Source of the DNA: Hydrogenophilales bacterium CG12_big_fil_rev_8_21_14_0_65_61_21
GTDB taxonomy: Bacteria; Pseudomonadota; Gammaproteobacteria; Burkholderiales; Thiobacillaceae
Length of the DNA: 64,000 nt
NCBI GenBank assembly: GCA_002782005.1
Contig: PFGT01000101.1
Coordinates: forward strand, 1-64,000
Direction: 5' to 3'
Shown here piece by piece: positions 48,995 to 58,563 of this stretch (its first letter is position 1; the number at the start of each line of letters is the position of its first letter). The translations under genes and the position numbers were made by a program. Under the pieces are notes generated by a model, which saw only the letters and a list, made by a program, of their open reading frames with translations, searched no databases and was not told the DNA's origin.

Positions 48995-50647
48995 ATGGGA
49001 GACTTACTAAAAATGGACAAGACGAGTTTGCTATCCCATCTAGAAAAACTGGTGGCGGTGGGCATCGAGCTATCCGCAGAACACGATTCGGAGCTGATTC
49101 TCGGCCATATCGTCGATGCGGCTATGGGGCTTACTCATGCCGATGGCTGCACGCTTTACCGGGCTCATGGCGGTTTGCTGCACTTCGAAATCATCCGTAA
49201 CCGATCGCTGTCGATAAGGCTGGGCGGTCCATCCGGCGCCCAGCTGACCCTGAAGCCCATCCCACTCTATCTGACGGACGGCATGGCCAACCTACATGCG
49301 GTATCGGCGGCGGCGGCAATCCAGCGCCGGACCATCAATCTGGCCGATGTCTATGCCGTCGCGGAGTTCGATTCCGCCAGTGCACGGGCCTTCGACCAGG
49401 CCAACGGCTACCGCTCGAAATCCTTCCTGACCGTGCCGCTAATCGACCATGAAGACGAGATCATCGGGGTACTGCAACTGGTCAACGCCATCGATCGGGA
49501 GACCGGAGAAATCGTCGAGTTCGACCGCGACGGCCAGCACCTGGTCGAATCCCTGGCCTCGCAAGCGGCCATGGTGCTCAACAAACGGTTGCTGATTGAC
49601 CGGTTGGAAGCCCTGTTCATCGCCTTTACCAAGGTGATCGGCGCCGCGCTTGACGAAAAATCGCCCTATACCCACGACCACTGCCAGCGAGTGCCGGTCA
49701 TCGCTATGTTGTTAGCCGAGGCCGCCAGCCGGACCGGGACCGGTTCGTTGAAGGGGTTTTCGCTCACCGATGCGATGCGCCGCGAGCTGGAATTGGCTGC
49801 TTTGCTGCATGACTGCGGCAAGATTGCGACGCCGGTCCATGTGGTCGACAAGTCGACCAAGCTGGAAACCATCTTCGACCGCATCGCTCTGGTCGATACC
49901 CGTTTCGAGGTGCTCAAACGGGACGCCCGGATACGCGAGCTGGAGGCCATGCTGGCGGCAACGTCGCCAAATACCGGCTGGCGCGGTGAACTGGCCGCGC
50001 GCCAGGCCGAAATCGACGCCGGTCTCGACGCCGAACGGGCATTCCTGCACCAGGCCAACCTGGGCAGCGAAGCGATGTCCGCAGTCGATCGGGAACGGGT
50101 GCGTGAGATTTCCGAACGCCATACCTGGCGTGCTCCGGATGGCCGGGAGGCGGCCCTGCTTGGCGCCGAGGAGATCGCTATGCTGAACATTCCGAAAGGC
50201 ACCTTGTCGGATGATGAACGCGCCATCGTCGACCGCCACATCGACTTGACTATCCGTATGCTGGAGGCGTTGCCCTGGCCCAAGCATCTGCGTCACGTCC
50301 CGGAGTACGCTGGCGCTCACCATGAGTGCATGGATGGCAAGGGTTATCCACGGGGTCTGACGGGCGACCGAATGTCGATCCCCGCGCGCATCATCGCCAT
50401 CGCCGACATCTTTGAGGCGCTGACCGCCAAGGATCGCCCCTACAAGCCGGGTAAGCCATTGTCGGAAACCATGGCGATACTCGGGCGCATGAAACAGGAA
50501 AACCGCATCGACCCCGACCTGTTCGATGTCTTCGTCCGCAAGAGGGTATATCTCGACTATGCCGGGCGGTATCTTGATCCCAAGCAGAACGATGCCCCGA
50601 ATGAGCGGGGAATACCGGGATACAATCCAGAGGTCGCCGAAGAGTGA
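48995..50647 (+). CDS. GAF plus HD-GYP phosphodiesterase (start uncertain: 48959, 48995 or 49013)
   Basis: GAF-like N-terminus; LLHDCGKIATPVHVVDKSTKLETIFDRI and DGKGYPRGLTGDRMSIPARIIAIADIFEALTA. Confidence 0.88.
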   Translation: MGDLLKMDKTSLLSHLEKLVAVGIELSAEHDSELILGHIVDAAMGLTHADGCTLYRAHGGLLHFEIIRNRSLSIRLGGPSGAQLTLKPIPLYLTDGMANLHAVSAAAAIQRRTINLADVYAVAEFDSASARAFDQANGYRSKSFLTVPLIDHEDEIIGVLQLVNAIDRETGEIVEFDRDGQHLVESLASQAAMVLNKRLLIDRLEALFIAFTKVIGAALDEKSPYTHDHCQRVPVIAMLLAEAASRTGTGSLKGFSLTDAMRRELELAALLHDCGKIATPVHVVDKSTKLETIFDRIALVDTRFEVLKRDARIRELEAMLAATSPNTGWRGELAARQAEIDAGLDAERAFLHQANLGSEAMSAVDRERVREISERHTWRAPDGREAALLGAEEIAMLNIPKGTLSDDERAIVDRHIDLTIRMLEALPWPKHLRHVPEYAGAHHECMDGKGYPRGLTGDRMSIPARIIAIADIFEALTAKDRPYKPGKPLSETMAILGRMKQENRIDPDLFDVFVRKRVYLDYAGRYLDPKQNDAPNERGIPGYNPEVAEE

Positions 50648-50653
50648 TATGAC

Positions 50654-52885
50654 ATGATCTTGCCCAAGCCAAAACTGCCGACAATGAACCTGCGCGGCCG
50701 CCGCTTTCTATATCAGTTCAGCGCCGGTCTGGCGCTGTTGCTGGTACTGATTGGCCATGTCGGCGGGCTGTATCGGGCGGCTGGCCTTGATCGGTTGGAA
50801 GCCGTTATCTACGACTATAAACTCCAGGCCAACCAGCCCAGGACGGTGGACGATAGGGTGGTGATTGTCGACATCGACGACAAGAGCCTGCGCGAGATTG
50901 GCCGCTGGCCCTGGCCGCGCGAGACCATGGCCCGATTGACCACCAACCTATTCCAACAATATGGTGTAGCGGCGGTTGGCTATGACATTACCTTCTCTGA
51001 GTCGGACCAGAGTTCCGGCCTACCGGTGCTGGAACGGTTGGCGGCGGGTGACCTGAAGGGTGAAGCGGATTTCGCGGCGATCTTGAATCGATTGCGGCCG
51101 CGCCTTGATTACGATGCCCGCCTGGCCGATGCCCTGGCGACCGGGCCGGCGGTGCTTGGTTACTACTTCAGCCTGGCCGGCTCGGCGGATAGCGCCGGCC
51201 AACTGCCGCCGGCTGCTATCGACTGCGCCGAGGTGCACAAATATGGCATCTCGCCCCTGATTGCAACCGGCTATAACGCCAATCTGCCGATTCTGCAAAA
51301 TAAGGCGGCCGATGCCGCCTTCTTCAACATGCAGGCCGATTTCGATGGCGTCGCCAGACGCATGCCCATGCTCATTGAGTATCAAGGCCGGTGTTACGGC
51401 TCGCTGGCCCTGCTTGCCACGCGCCACGCCATGGCCAGCGGTGCGCTTAAAATCCGGCCGCCGCATGGCTATACCCCGGCCGCGCTGGCGCTGGACGACC
51501 TGATCGTGCCGCTCGACCGTCAGGCTATGGCCCTGGTGCCCTATCGTGCGCCTGGCGCGTTTCGCTATATCTCGGCCGCCGATGTGTTCAAGAGTACGGC
51601 GCCGGCCGCCGATCTGGAGGGTAGGGCGGTGCTGATCGGCTCTACCGCGCCTGGCATCATGGACCTCAGGGTGACGCCTACTTCCAGACAGTTTCCCGGC
51701 GTCGAAATCCACGCCAATCTAATCGCTGGCATCCTGGACGGTGCGATTCCCTGGGAGCCGGTTGGCGCGCGCATGATCGAACTAATCACGGTGCTGGTTC
51801 TGGGTTTGACCCTGGCCGTCTTGCTGCCCTTTGTCGCACCGCTACGTGCGACCCTGATTACGGTTACGGCGTTGGCGCTGTTGGTAGCGACCGACCTATA
51901 TGCCTGGTCACACTGGCATATGAACCTGCCCATCGCCGCCAGTCTTGCCGCCGTGCTTGGGCTGTTCGTGCTCAACATGTCCTACGGCTTCTTCGTCGAG
52001 GCCCGGTCCAAGGCCCAGATTACCCGTTTATTCGGCCAATACGTGCCGCCCGAACTGGTAGACGAGATGGCCAAGGATCCGGCCCGCTATAGCCTACGTG
52101 GCGAGTCGCGGGTGATGACCGTGCTGTTTTCCGACATCGTCAGCTTCACCACTATCTCCGAGGGGCTGGAGGCCTCGCAATTGGCTGAGATGCTCAACCT
52201 CTTTCTGTCGCACATGACGCGCCTGATCCAGCACAATCGGGGCACCATCGACAAATACATCGGCGACGCCATCATGGCCTTCTGGGGCGCGCCCATGAGC
52301 GATGAGCGCCATGCCCGCGACGCCGTGCTGACCGGTATGGCCATGCAGGCGGCGCTTGCCGAACTCAACCCTGCGCTCGCGGCGCGCGGTTGGCCGGCGA
52401 TCCGGATCGGCGTCGGCATCAACACCGGGCGCATGAGCGTGGGCAACATGGGTTCCCGGTTTCGCATGGCCTACACGGTCATGGCCGACGCGGTAAACCT
52501 GGCCTCGCGGCTGGAGGCATTGACCCGACAGTACGGGGTTGGCGTGCTGGTTGGCGAGTCGACCCGCGAGGCCTGTCCGGATATTGCCTTCATGCAAGTG
52601 GATAAGGTGCGGGTCAAGGGCAAGACCCAGCCGGTGACGATCTATGAACCGCTGGGCGTGGCCAGCGAAGTGGCTCCAGACCGGTTGGCGGCCGCGCAGC
52701 AATTCGAAGCCGCCCTGGCCGATTGCCAGGCCCGGCGCTGGGATGCCGCCCAGGCCAAGTTGCTCGAACTCAACGGCAAGAATCCCGGCAAGTTGTATGA
52801 GCTTTATCTGGAGCGGGTCGCCCACCTCCGGACCGAGCCGCTACCCGCCGATTGGGACGGCGTGTTCACCTACACCACAAAATGA
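50654..52885 (+). CDS. CHASE2-domain class III adenylate/guanylate cyclase
   Basis: VVIVDIDDKSLREIGRWPWPRETMARL (CHASE2), TM helices, VLFSDIVSFTTISE, IDKYIGDAIMAFWGAP, DAVNLASRLE. Confidence 0.92.
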   Translation: MILPKPKLPTMNLRGRRFLYQFSAGLALLLVLIGHVGGLYRAAGLDRLEAVIYDYKLQANQPRTVDDRVVIVDIDDKSLREIGRWPWPRETMARLTTNLFQQYGVAAVGYDITFSESDQSSGLPVLERLAAGDLKGEADFAAILNRLRPRLDYDARLADALATGPAVLGYYFSLAGSADSAGQLPPAAIDCAEVHKYGISPLIATGYNANLPILQNKAADAAFFNMQADFDGVARRMPMLIEYQGRCYGSLALLATRHAMASGALKIRPPHGYTPAALALDDLIVPLDRQAMALVPYRAPGAFRYISAADVFKSTAPAADLEGRAVLIGSTAPGIMDLRVTPTSRQFPGVEIHANLIAGILDGAIPWEPVGARMIELITVLVLGLTLAVLLPFVAPLRATLITVTALALLVATDLYAWSHWHMNLPIAASLAAVLGLFVLNMSYGFFVEARSKAQITRLFGQYVPPELVDEMAKDPARYSLRGESRVMTVLFSDIVSFTTISEGLEASQLAEMLNLFLSHMTRLIQHNRGTIDKYIGDAIMAFWGAPMSDERHARDAVLTGMAMQAALAELNPALAARGWPAIRIGVGINTGRMSVGNMGSRFRMAYTVMADAVNLASRLEALTRQYGVGVLVGESTREACPDIAFMQVDKVRVKGKTQPVTIYEPLGVASEVAPDRLAAAQQFEAALADCQARRWDAAQAKLLELNGKNPGKLYELYLERVAHLRTEPLPADWDGVFTYTTK

Positions 52886-52973
52886 GTGACAAAGTGACGA
52901 GTAACAGAGTGACAAAAGGTGCGCCGCGACTACGTAGCGTGTCGCTCGTTACCAATTTTCAAGGGGTGTCGAG

Positions 52974-53738
52974 ATGAAGGTCCGGGTACTGGGTTGTTCC
53001 GGAGGCATCGGCGGCGGCCGACAGACAACTTCATTTCTGCTCGACGATGCCTTCCTCATCGATGCCGGCAGCGGGGTAACCCGGCTGACGCTGGAAGAGA
53101 TGAGACGCATCCGTCATGTATTCATCACCCATAGCCATCTCGATCACATACTAGCGCTGCCGCTGCTCATGGATAGCGTGGGCACGGGCGCGCCGCCCTT
53201 GATTGTTCATGCCATCCCGGAAGTGATTGCGGCGTTGCGCCAGCACCTGTTCAACTGGGCGCTGTGGCCCGATTTCGAAAAGGTGCCGACGGCAGAGCAG
53301 CCTTTTCTGCATTTTGCTGAATTGGCGATCGGCGAGACGGTCGATCTGGATGGCGGCGAGATCACGGCGATACCAGCCCATCATGGCCGGCCAGCGGTAG
53401 GTTATCTGTTGCGGGGCGAGTCGGCGAGCCTGCTGTTCTCCGGTGACACCGCGAGCCACGACGGGCTGTGGCAAACCGCCAATGGCTGCGCCGATTTGCG
53501 CTATCTGCTGGTGGAATGCTCGTTCTGCAATGCTCGGCGGGCGGTAGCCGGGGCCGCTTACCACTATTGTCCGGAGACTCTATTGCCAGACCTAGCGCGG
53601 CTCAAGCCTGGTGTCGAGGTCTGGATCAGCCATCTAAAACCGGGCGGTGAGGCGGCCATCATGACCGAACTCACCGCCAAACACCTGCCATGCGGCCCGT
53701 TGCGCGCCCTGGAGCAGGATCAGAACTTCGTAGTGTAG
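52974..53738 (+). CDS. Metallo-beta-lactamase-fold phosphodiesterase, class II cyclic-nucleotide PDE-like
   Basis: VFITHSHLDHILALPLLMDS, FSGDTASHDGLW. Confidence 0.78.
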   Translation: MKVRVLGCSGGIGGGRQTTSFLLDDAFLIDAGSGVTRLTLEEMRRIRHVFITHSHLDHILALPLLMDSVGTGAPPLIVHAIPEVIAALRQHLFNWALWPDFEKVPTAEQPFLHFAELAIGETVDLDGGEITAIPAHHGRPAVGYLLRGESASLLFSGDTASHDGLWQTANGCADLRYLLVECSFCNARRAVAGAAYHYCPETLLPDLARLKPGVEVWISHLKPGGEAAIMTELTAKHLPCGPLRALEQDQNFVV

Positions 53739-55042
53739 CGATAGCCTTCGGGTAAGCCGAGGGAGTCGGCCCAGACGTTTTTGGCCCAGGATTCCATGTA
53801 GGAGAATTCCAGCTCGCTTTCCTGCTTGGAAATGCCGCTGCCGCCGAGTTCAGCTACCATATTCTTGGCCACCGGATCGTAGCGGAATACCGCCGCGACG
53901 TTGAAGGCGGTATGGTCGGTGCTGGCGGCATAGCAGGTATTGGTCACCACTGGGGCGTTATCGGGCCAGCGGTTGTTCAATAGTTCGACCAAGGCGGCGG
54001 CGCACATCTTGCCGGTGTTGTTGGCGACCGAGCCAGATTTTGGAAAAACGCTGAGGGCCGAGTCGCCCAGGACATGGACATTGGGCACGATGGTGGACTC
54101 GAAGGTGCGATAGTCGATCGGACACCAGTGGCCGTTGTCGCTGGCCCGAGCGCCGGCTAGTTCGGTGAGCGCCGCAGCGCGCATGGGCGGGATGATATTG
54201 ATTACGTCGCCGCTTATGTCGTCGAAGTTGGTGTGGACGACCATTTTCTTGGCATCCAGTTGATGGATGTCGTTGTCGGGCCGGTAGTCGATCATGCTGT
54301 TGGCGGTCTCGAAGCCGTAATGCTTCTTCCATGCGGTCAGAAAAAGCTGCTTCATGACGACGATATCCGGGTTGCTGTCGAGGACGATGACTTTGGCGCG
54401 CGGCTTGGTATTCTTGAAATAGTTGGCCACCAGACAGGCCCGCTCATAGGGTGCGGGCGGGCAGCGGAAAGGCATCCTGGGGATGGACATCACAAATACA
54501 CCGCCATCCGGGATTGCCGCCAACTGCTGGCGCAACACCCCGGTCTGTTCGACACTGGCCTTCCAGGCGTGTTTGATGGTCCGCTGTGCGGCCTCAGTAT
54601 AGCCCGGCACCTTATCGAATAGGAACTCGACCCCGCCGGCCAGGACCAGCCGATCATAGTCGAAGTGCAGGCCGCTGGCAGTCCTGACCCGCCGTTTCAC
54701 ACTATCGATTGCAGTCACCCGGTCCTGCACGAAACTATCCACGATATTTCTGAGATGGTCGTAGGAGAAGGTCAGAGACTCCAGGTTGTTCATGCCGGCC
54801 AGTACGGTGTTGGAGAAGGGACAGGAGATGAAATCCCGGTTGGCCTCGATGAGGGTGATATCGATATTGGGGTCCCATGCCTTCAGGTACCGGGCGCAGG
54901 TTGCGCCGCCAAAACCGGCGCCGACGATGACCACCTTGGGCCCGGCCTTGCGGGCGGTCGATAGCGAGGCGCAGCCGGTCAGCGCGCCCAGCGTGCCGAG
55001 CGCGGCGGTGGCCTTGAGAAAGTCACGACGATCGATAGCCAT
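53720..55042 (-). CDS. fccB: Flavocytochrome c sulfide dehydrogenase flavoprotein subunit (FccB/SoxF-like), Tat signal
   Basis: RRDFLKATAALGTLGALTGCAS, KVVIVGAGFGGATCARYLKAWDPNIDITLIEAN, C-terminal FCSD region. Confidence 0.92.
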   Translation of the reverse strand: MAIDRRDFLKATAALGTLGALTGCASLSTARKAGPKVVIVGAGFGGATCARYLKAWDPNIDITLIEANRDFISCPFSNTVLAGMNNLESLTFSYDHLRNIVDSFVQDRVTAIDSVKRRVRTASGLHFDYDRLVLAGGVEFLFDKVPGYTEAAQRTIKHAWKASVEQTGVLRQQLAAIPDGGVFVMSIPRMPFRCPPAPYERACLVANYFKNTKPRAKVIVLDSNPDIVVMKQLFLTAWKKHYGFETANSMIDYRPDNDIHQLDAKKMVVHTNFDDISGDVINIIPPMRAAALTELAGARASDNGHWCPIDYRTFESTIVPNVHVLGDSALSVFPKSGSVANNTGKMCAAALVELLNNRWPDNAPVVTNTCYAASTDHTAFNVAAVFRYDPVAKNMVAELGGSGISKQESELEFSYMESWAKNVWADSLGLPEGYRYTTKF

Positions 55043-55063
55043 TTTCTGTCTCCTCAGTGCGGA

Positions 55064-55369
55064 TTATTTGTGAGTGGCGAACCAGGCGCCTAGCGCCGCG
55101 AATTCGGCATTAGTGTAGCCGCTGGCGTGGGTGGACATGATAGTGTTGGGCCGGGTCCCGTCGCGGAACGCCTTCATTCGTGACACGAAATAGTCCTTGT
55201 CCATGCCCGCCAGGCTGGGGATGGAGCCCCGGCTCTTGCCGTCCGGACCATGGCAGTAGGCGCAGTTGGCGGCCATAAAACGCACCCGGCTGTGGGTCAT
55301 CAGGGTTTCGGGCGCGGCGGCGCAGAATGTGCTGACAAGTAGTAGTGCAAGCGCGGCGATTAACTTCAT
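55064..55369 (-). CDS. fccA: Monoheme cytochrome c, FccA-like
   Basis: Signal peptide, CAYCHG, distal Met in RPNTIMSTHASGYT; directly upstream of fccB. Confidence 0.88.
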   Translation of the reverse strand: MKLIAALALLLVSTFCAAAPETLMTHSRVRFMAANCAYCHGPDGKSRGSIPSLAGMDKDYFVSRMKAFRDGTRPNTIMSTHASGYTNAEFAALGAWFATHK

Positions 55370-55508
55370 GGTGGCTTCTCCATACTAAAAAAACGGCGTG
55401 AACCGTGATCCCGGAGTGCGACTTTGCAACCAGCGGGTCATTATATGATTGCCCGCGATAATGGCCGATTCGAGGTCGTTCGGTCAACTGTAAAAGTGTT
55501 GCGCCGGT

Positions 55509-56615
55509 TCAATTCGGGCAGCCGGCGTCCCGTGCCCGTTGTTGTCGTTCGGTCAAGCGGCTCGATTCGTTTTCGGCGCCCCAGTCCGTGGGTAGCCAGC
55601 CAGCAAGCTGTTCCAGGGTGATGTCAGCCAGGGCCGCGACCCATGCCGGCCGGGTGTTGAGCGCCGGGATGTAGCTGAATTCGCCGCCGCCGGCGGCGAG
55701 AAAGGTGGCCTTGCCTTCCATTGCGATCTCTTCCAGCGTTTCCAGACAATCGGCGGCAAAACCGGGGCAGAGGGTATCGACCCGTCGGGTTCCCTGTTTG
55801 CCCAACTCAGCCAAGACCGAGGCGGTATAGGGTTGCAACCATTCGGCGCGACCAAAGCGGGACTGGAAGGCGATCCGGTATTGGCTGGCGTTTAATCCCA
55901 GCGCCTCGGCCAGCAGACGGCCAGTCTTGAGACATTCGCAGTGGTATGGGTCGCCCTGGTCGAGGCTCCGGCGCGGGGTGCCGTGGAAGCTCATCAGCAG
56001 CACATCCGGCCGGCCGTGCTCGGCCCAATGGTCGGTCACGCTTTGGCGCAGGGCGGCGATGTAACTAGGATGATCGTGGTAATGCCGGACGGTGCGGATA
56101 TCGGGCATGTTCCGGGTTTGCAGCAGGTTTCGGTACACCGCGTCCAGGGCCGTGGCGCTGCTGCTGGCGGCGTATTGGGGATAGAGCGGCACGATCAGCA
56201 ACCGGTCGCAGCCCTGGGCCTTCATATTCGCCAGGACCGAGGCCACCGAAGGCTGGCCGTAGCGCATGGCGTAGTCGACCACCAGTGGGTAGCTGTTGCG
56301 GTTGGCCAATTCGGTTTGCAGCAACCGGGTCATCTGCTCGGTATGGACCTTGAGCGGCGAGCCGCCAGGCTGCCAGATGGTGGCGTATTTTTCGGCCGAT
56401 TTGGCTGGCCGGATGTTGAGGATGATGCCGTTGAGGATTAGCCACCAGAGCGCACGGGGAATTTCAACCACTCGCCGGTCGGATAGGAATTCCTTGAGAT
56501 AGGGTCGCAAGGCGGCAGCCGTGGGCGCCGCCGGGGTGCCTAGGTTGATGAGCAGGATGCCGGTGCGGCTGGCTTGATCGTGGCGGAAGGATGGTTCGGG
56601 AAGATAATTTGGCAT
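55509..56615 (-). CDS. hemH: Ferrochelatase
   Basis: [56 protein letters not shown]. Confidence 0.95.
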   Translation of the reverse strand: MPNYLPEPSFRHDQASRTGILLINLGTPAAPTAAALRPYLKEFLSDRRVVEIPRALWWLILNGIILNIRPAKSAEKYATIWQPGGSPLKVHTEQMTRLLQTELANRNSYPLVVDYAMRYGQPSVASVLANMKAQGCDRLLIVPLYPQYAASSSATALDAVYRNLLQTRNMPDIRTVRHYHDHPSYIAALRQSVTDHWAEHGRPDVLLMSFHGTPRRSLDQGDPYHCECLKTGRLLAEALGLNASQYRIAFQSRFGRAEWLQPYTASVLAELGKQGTRRVDTLCPGFAADCLETLEEIAMEGKATFLAAGGGEFSYIPALNTRPAWVAALADITLEQLAGWLPTDWGAENESSRLTERQQRARDAGCPN

Positions 56616-57634
56616 CAGTGATATGACAGTGCATTGGACAAAAGTCGGGCGGTGATGTCGACGATCGGAATAACCCGCTCGTAGGCCATGCGGGTCGGGC
56701 CGATCACCCCCAGGGTGCCGACCACTTGGCCGTCCACCTCATAAGGCGCGGCAATGACGCTGCATTCGTCCAGTGGTGAGACGCCCGATTCGGCGCCGAT
56801 AAATAACTGTACACCACTGGCCTGATAGCTGTGATCGAGCAACTGCATCAGGTCGGTGCGGCGCTCGAACAGATTGAACAACTCGCGCAGACGGCCCATG
56901 TTGGCGGCCAGGTCTGGCGTGCGCAGCAGGTTGGCCTCGCCGCTGAGGACGCATTCGGTGTCGTTCTGATTGAGCGCCTCACTGCCAGCCTGAACGGCCG
57001 CCTGCATCAAACTACTGATGTCCGATTGCAACTCCATCAATTCCTTCACCAACAGTGGACGGACCGCATCGAACGACAGGCCGCCATAATGCCGGTTGAA
57101 GAAGTTGGCGGTCTGGGTGAGCTGGCTTTCGCTGTAGGGCCGGTCGGTAATCAGTACCCGGTTCTGGACCTCGCCTTCCGGGGTGACGATGATGAGTAGG
57201 ATGCGTTTCTCGGACAGACTCAGAAATTCGATCTGGCGAAAGGTCTGGGTATGCCGTCGGGGCGCGATGACCACGCCGGCGAACTGGGTCAGTTCGGATA
57301 ACAGGTGCGAGGCCGAGGCCATCAGACGCTGGGGGTTATCCGGTGCCAGTTTGGCCTCGATCTGGCTGAATGAGGGATGGTCCAGCGGTTTTACCGTCAG
57401 CAGGGTATCGACGAACAGCCGATAGCCTTTGGCGGTGGGGATGCGGCCGGCCGAAGTATGCGGGCTGGCGATGAAGCCGCCTTCTTCCAGATCGGCCATG
57501 ATGTTGCGGATGGAGGCGGGCGACAGGTTTAGCCCGGCATGTTTGGCCAGGGTGCGGGAGCCGACTGGCTGGCCGTCCTCAATGTAGCGCTCAACCAGAG
57601 CCTTAAGCAGTACGTGGGCGCGTTCGTTTAACAT
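56615..57634 (-). CDS. hrcA: Heat-inducible transcription repressor HrcA
   Basis: [71 protein letters not shown]. Confidence 0.95.
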   Translation of the reverse strand: MLNERAHVLLKALVERYIEDGQPVGSRTLAKHAGLNLSPASIRNIMADLEEGGFIASPHTSAGRIPTAKGYRLFVDTLLTVKPLDHPSFSQIEAKLAPDNPQRLMASASHLLSELTQFAGVVIAPRRHTQTFRQIEFLSLSEKRILLIIVTPEGEVQNRVLITDRPYSESQLTQTANFFNRHYGGLSFDAVRPLLVKELMELQSDISSLMQAAVQAGSEALNQNDTECVLSGEANLLRTPDLAANMGRLRELFNLFERRTDLMQLLDHSYQASGVQLFIGAESGVSPLDECSVIAAPYEVDGQVVGTLGVIGPTRMAYERVIPIVDITARLLSNALSYH

Positions 57635-57690
57635 GGAGGGTGTATCGCTTGCTCGCATTTTTTAAAAGGGTGGTCGCTATAATTCCGGCT

Positions 57691-58563
57691 ATGGAACAAA
57701 ATTTCAAGAAAATCGCATTGGTCGGCAAGCACAACAGTACCAGCATAAGCGGTTATATGTTGCGCCTGGCCACATTCCTTCAGGACAAAGGCTATGAGGT
57801 CATACTGTCGACGCCGACGGCGGATTTTTGCCATCTGACCGATCTACCCTGCGCGCCGCTGGCGGAAATCGCCGACCGCATCGACCTGGCCATCGTTATG
57901 GGCGGCGACGGCACCATGCTGAACATTGCCCGCAGTCTGGTCGATCACCGGGTGCCGCTGATTGGCGTCAATCAAGGGCGGCTCGGCTTCCTGGCCGATG
58001 TCTCGGTCGACACCATGTTCACGACCCTCGACGAGATGCTGGCCGGCCAGTATGTCGAGGAAAACCGCATCATGCTGGACTGCTCGCTGGAGCGTGACGG
58101 CGACCTTCAGTTCCATATGTACGCCTTCAACGACATCGTGGTCAGCAAGGGCAGCCTGGGACGCCTGATCGAGTTCGAAGTCTACATCGACAACAAGTTC
58201 GTCTACAGCCAGCGGGCCGACGGTCTGGTGCTGGCCTCGCCCACCGGATCGACGGCCTACGCATTGTCCGCCGGCGGCCCCATTCTGCACCCGACCCTGG
58301 ATGCCTTCGTGCTGGCGCCCATTTGCCCGCACACCCTGTCGGCCCGGCCGATCGCCGTGAACGGTCACTCCGAGATCGAGGTCAACCTGATCCATGCCGA
58401 CGATGCCCGAGTCCACTTCGACGGCCAGGACCACCGCGACATGGTGGTGGGCGACCGAGTGGTCGTCCAGCGCGCCCGCCATAACGTCCGCCTGCTGCAA
58501 CCGATGGACCACAACTATTACGATACCCTGCGCCAGAAGCTGCACTGGGGCGAAAAGCTTTAG
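57691..58563 (+). CDS. nadK: NAD kinase
   Basis: VMGGDGTMLNIARSLVDHRVPLIGVNQGRLGFLADV, LASPTGSTAYALSAGGPILHP. Confidence 0.95.
   Translation: MEQNFKKIALVGKHNSTSISGYMLRLATFLQDKGYEVILSTPTADFCHLTDLPCAPLAEIADRIDLAIVMGGDGTMLNIARSLVDHRVPLIGVNQGRLGFLADVSVDTMFTTLDEMLAGQYVEENRIMLDCSLERDGDLQFHMYAFNDIVVSKGSLGRLIEFEVYIDNKFVYSQRADGLVLASPTGSTAYALSAGGPILHPTLDAFVLAPICPHTLSARPIAVNGHSEIEVNLIHADDARVHFDGQDHRDMVVGDRVVVQRARHNVRLLQPMDHNYYDTLRQKLHWGEKL

Noticed and set aside
52885-52935. Short direct repeats GAGTGACAAAGTGACGAGTAACAGAGTGACAAAA before the PDE gene
   Set aside because: Too short and irregular for a CRISPR array or defined repeat element; possibly microsatellite-like intergenic sequence.
57635-57690. 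CIRCE operator upstream of hrcA
   Set aside because: TTAGCACTC-N9-GAGTGCTAA is not present in the hrcA-nadK intergenic region.
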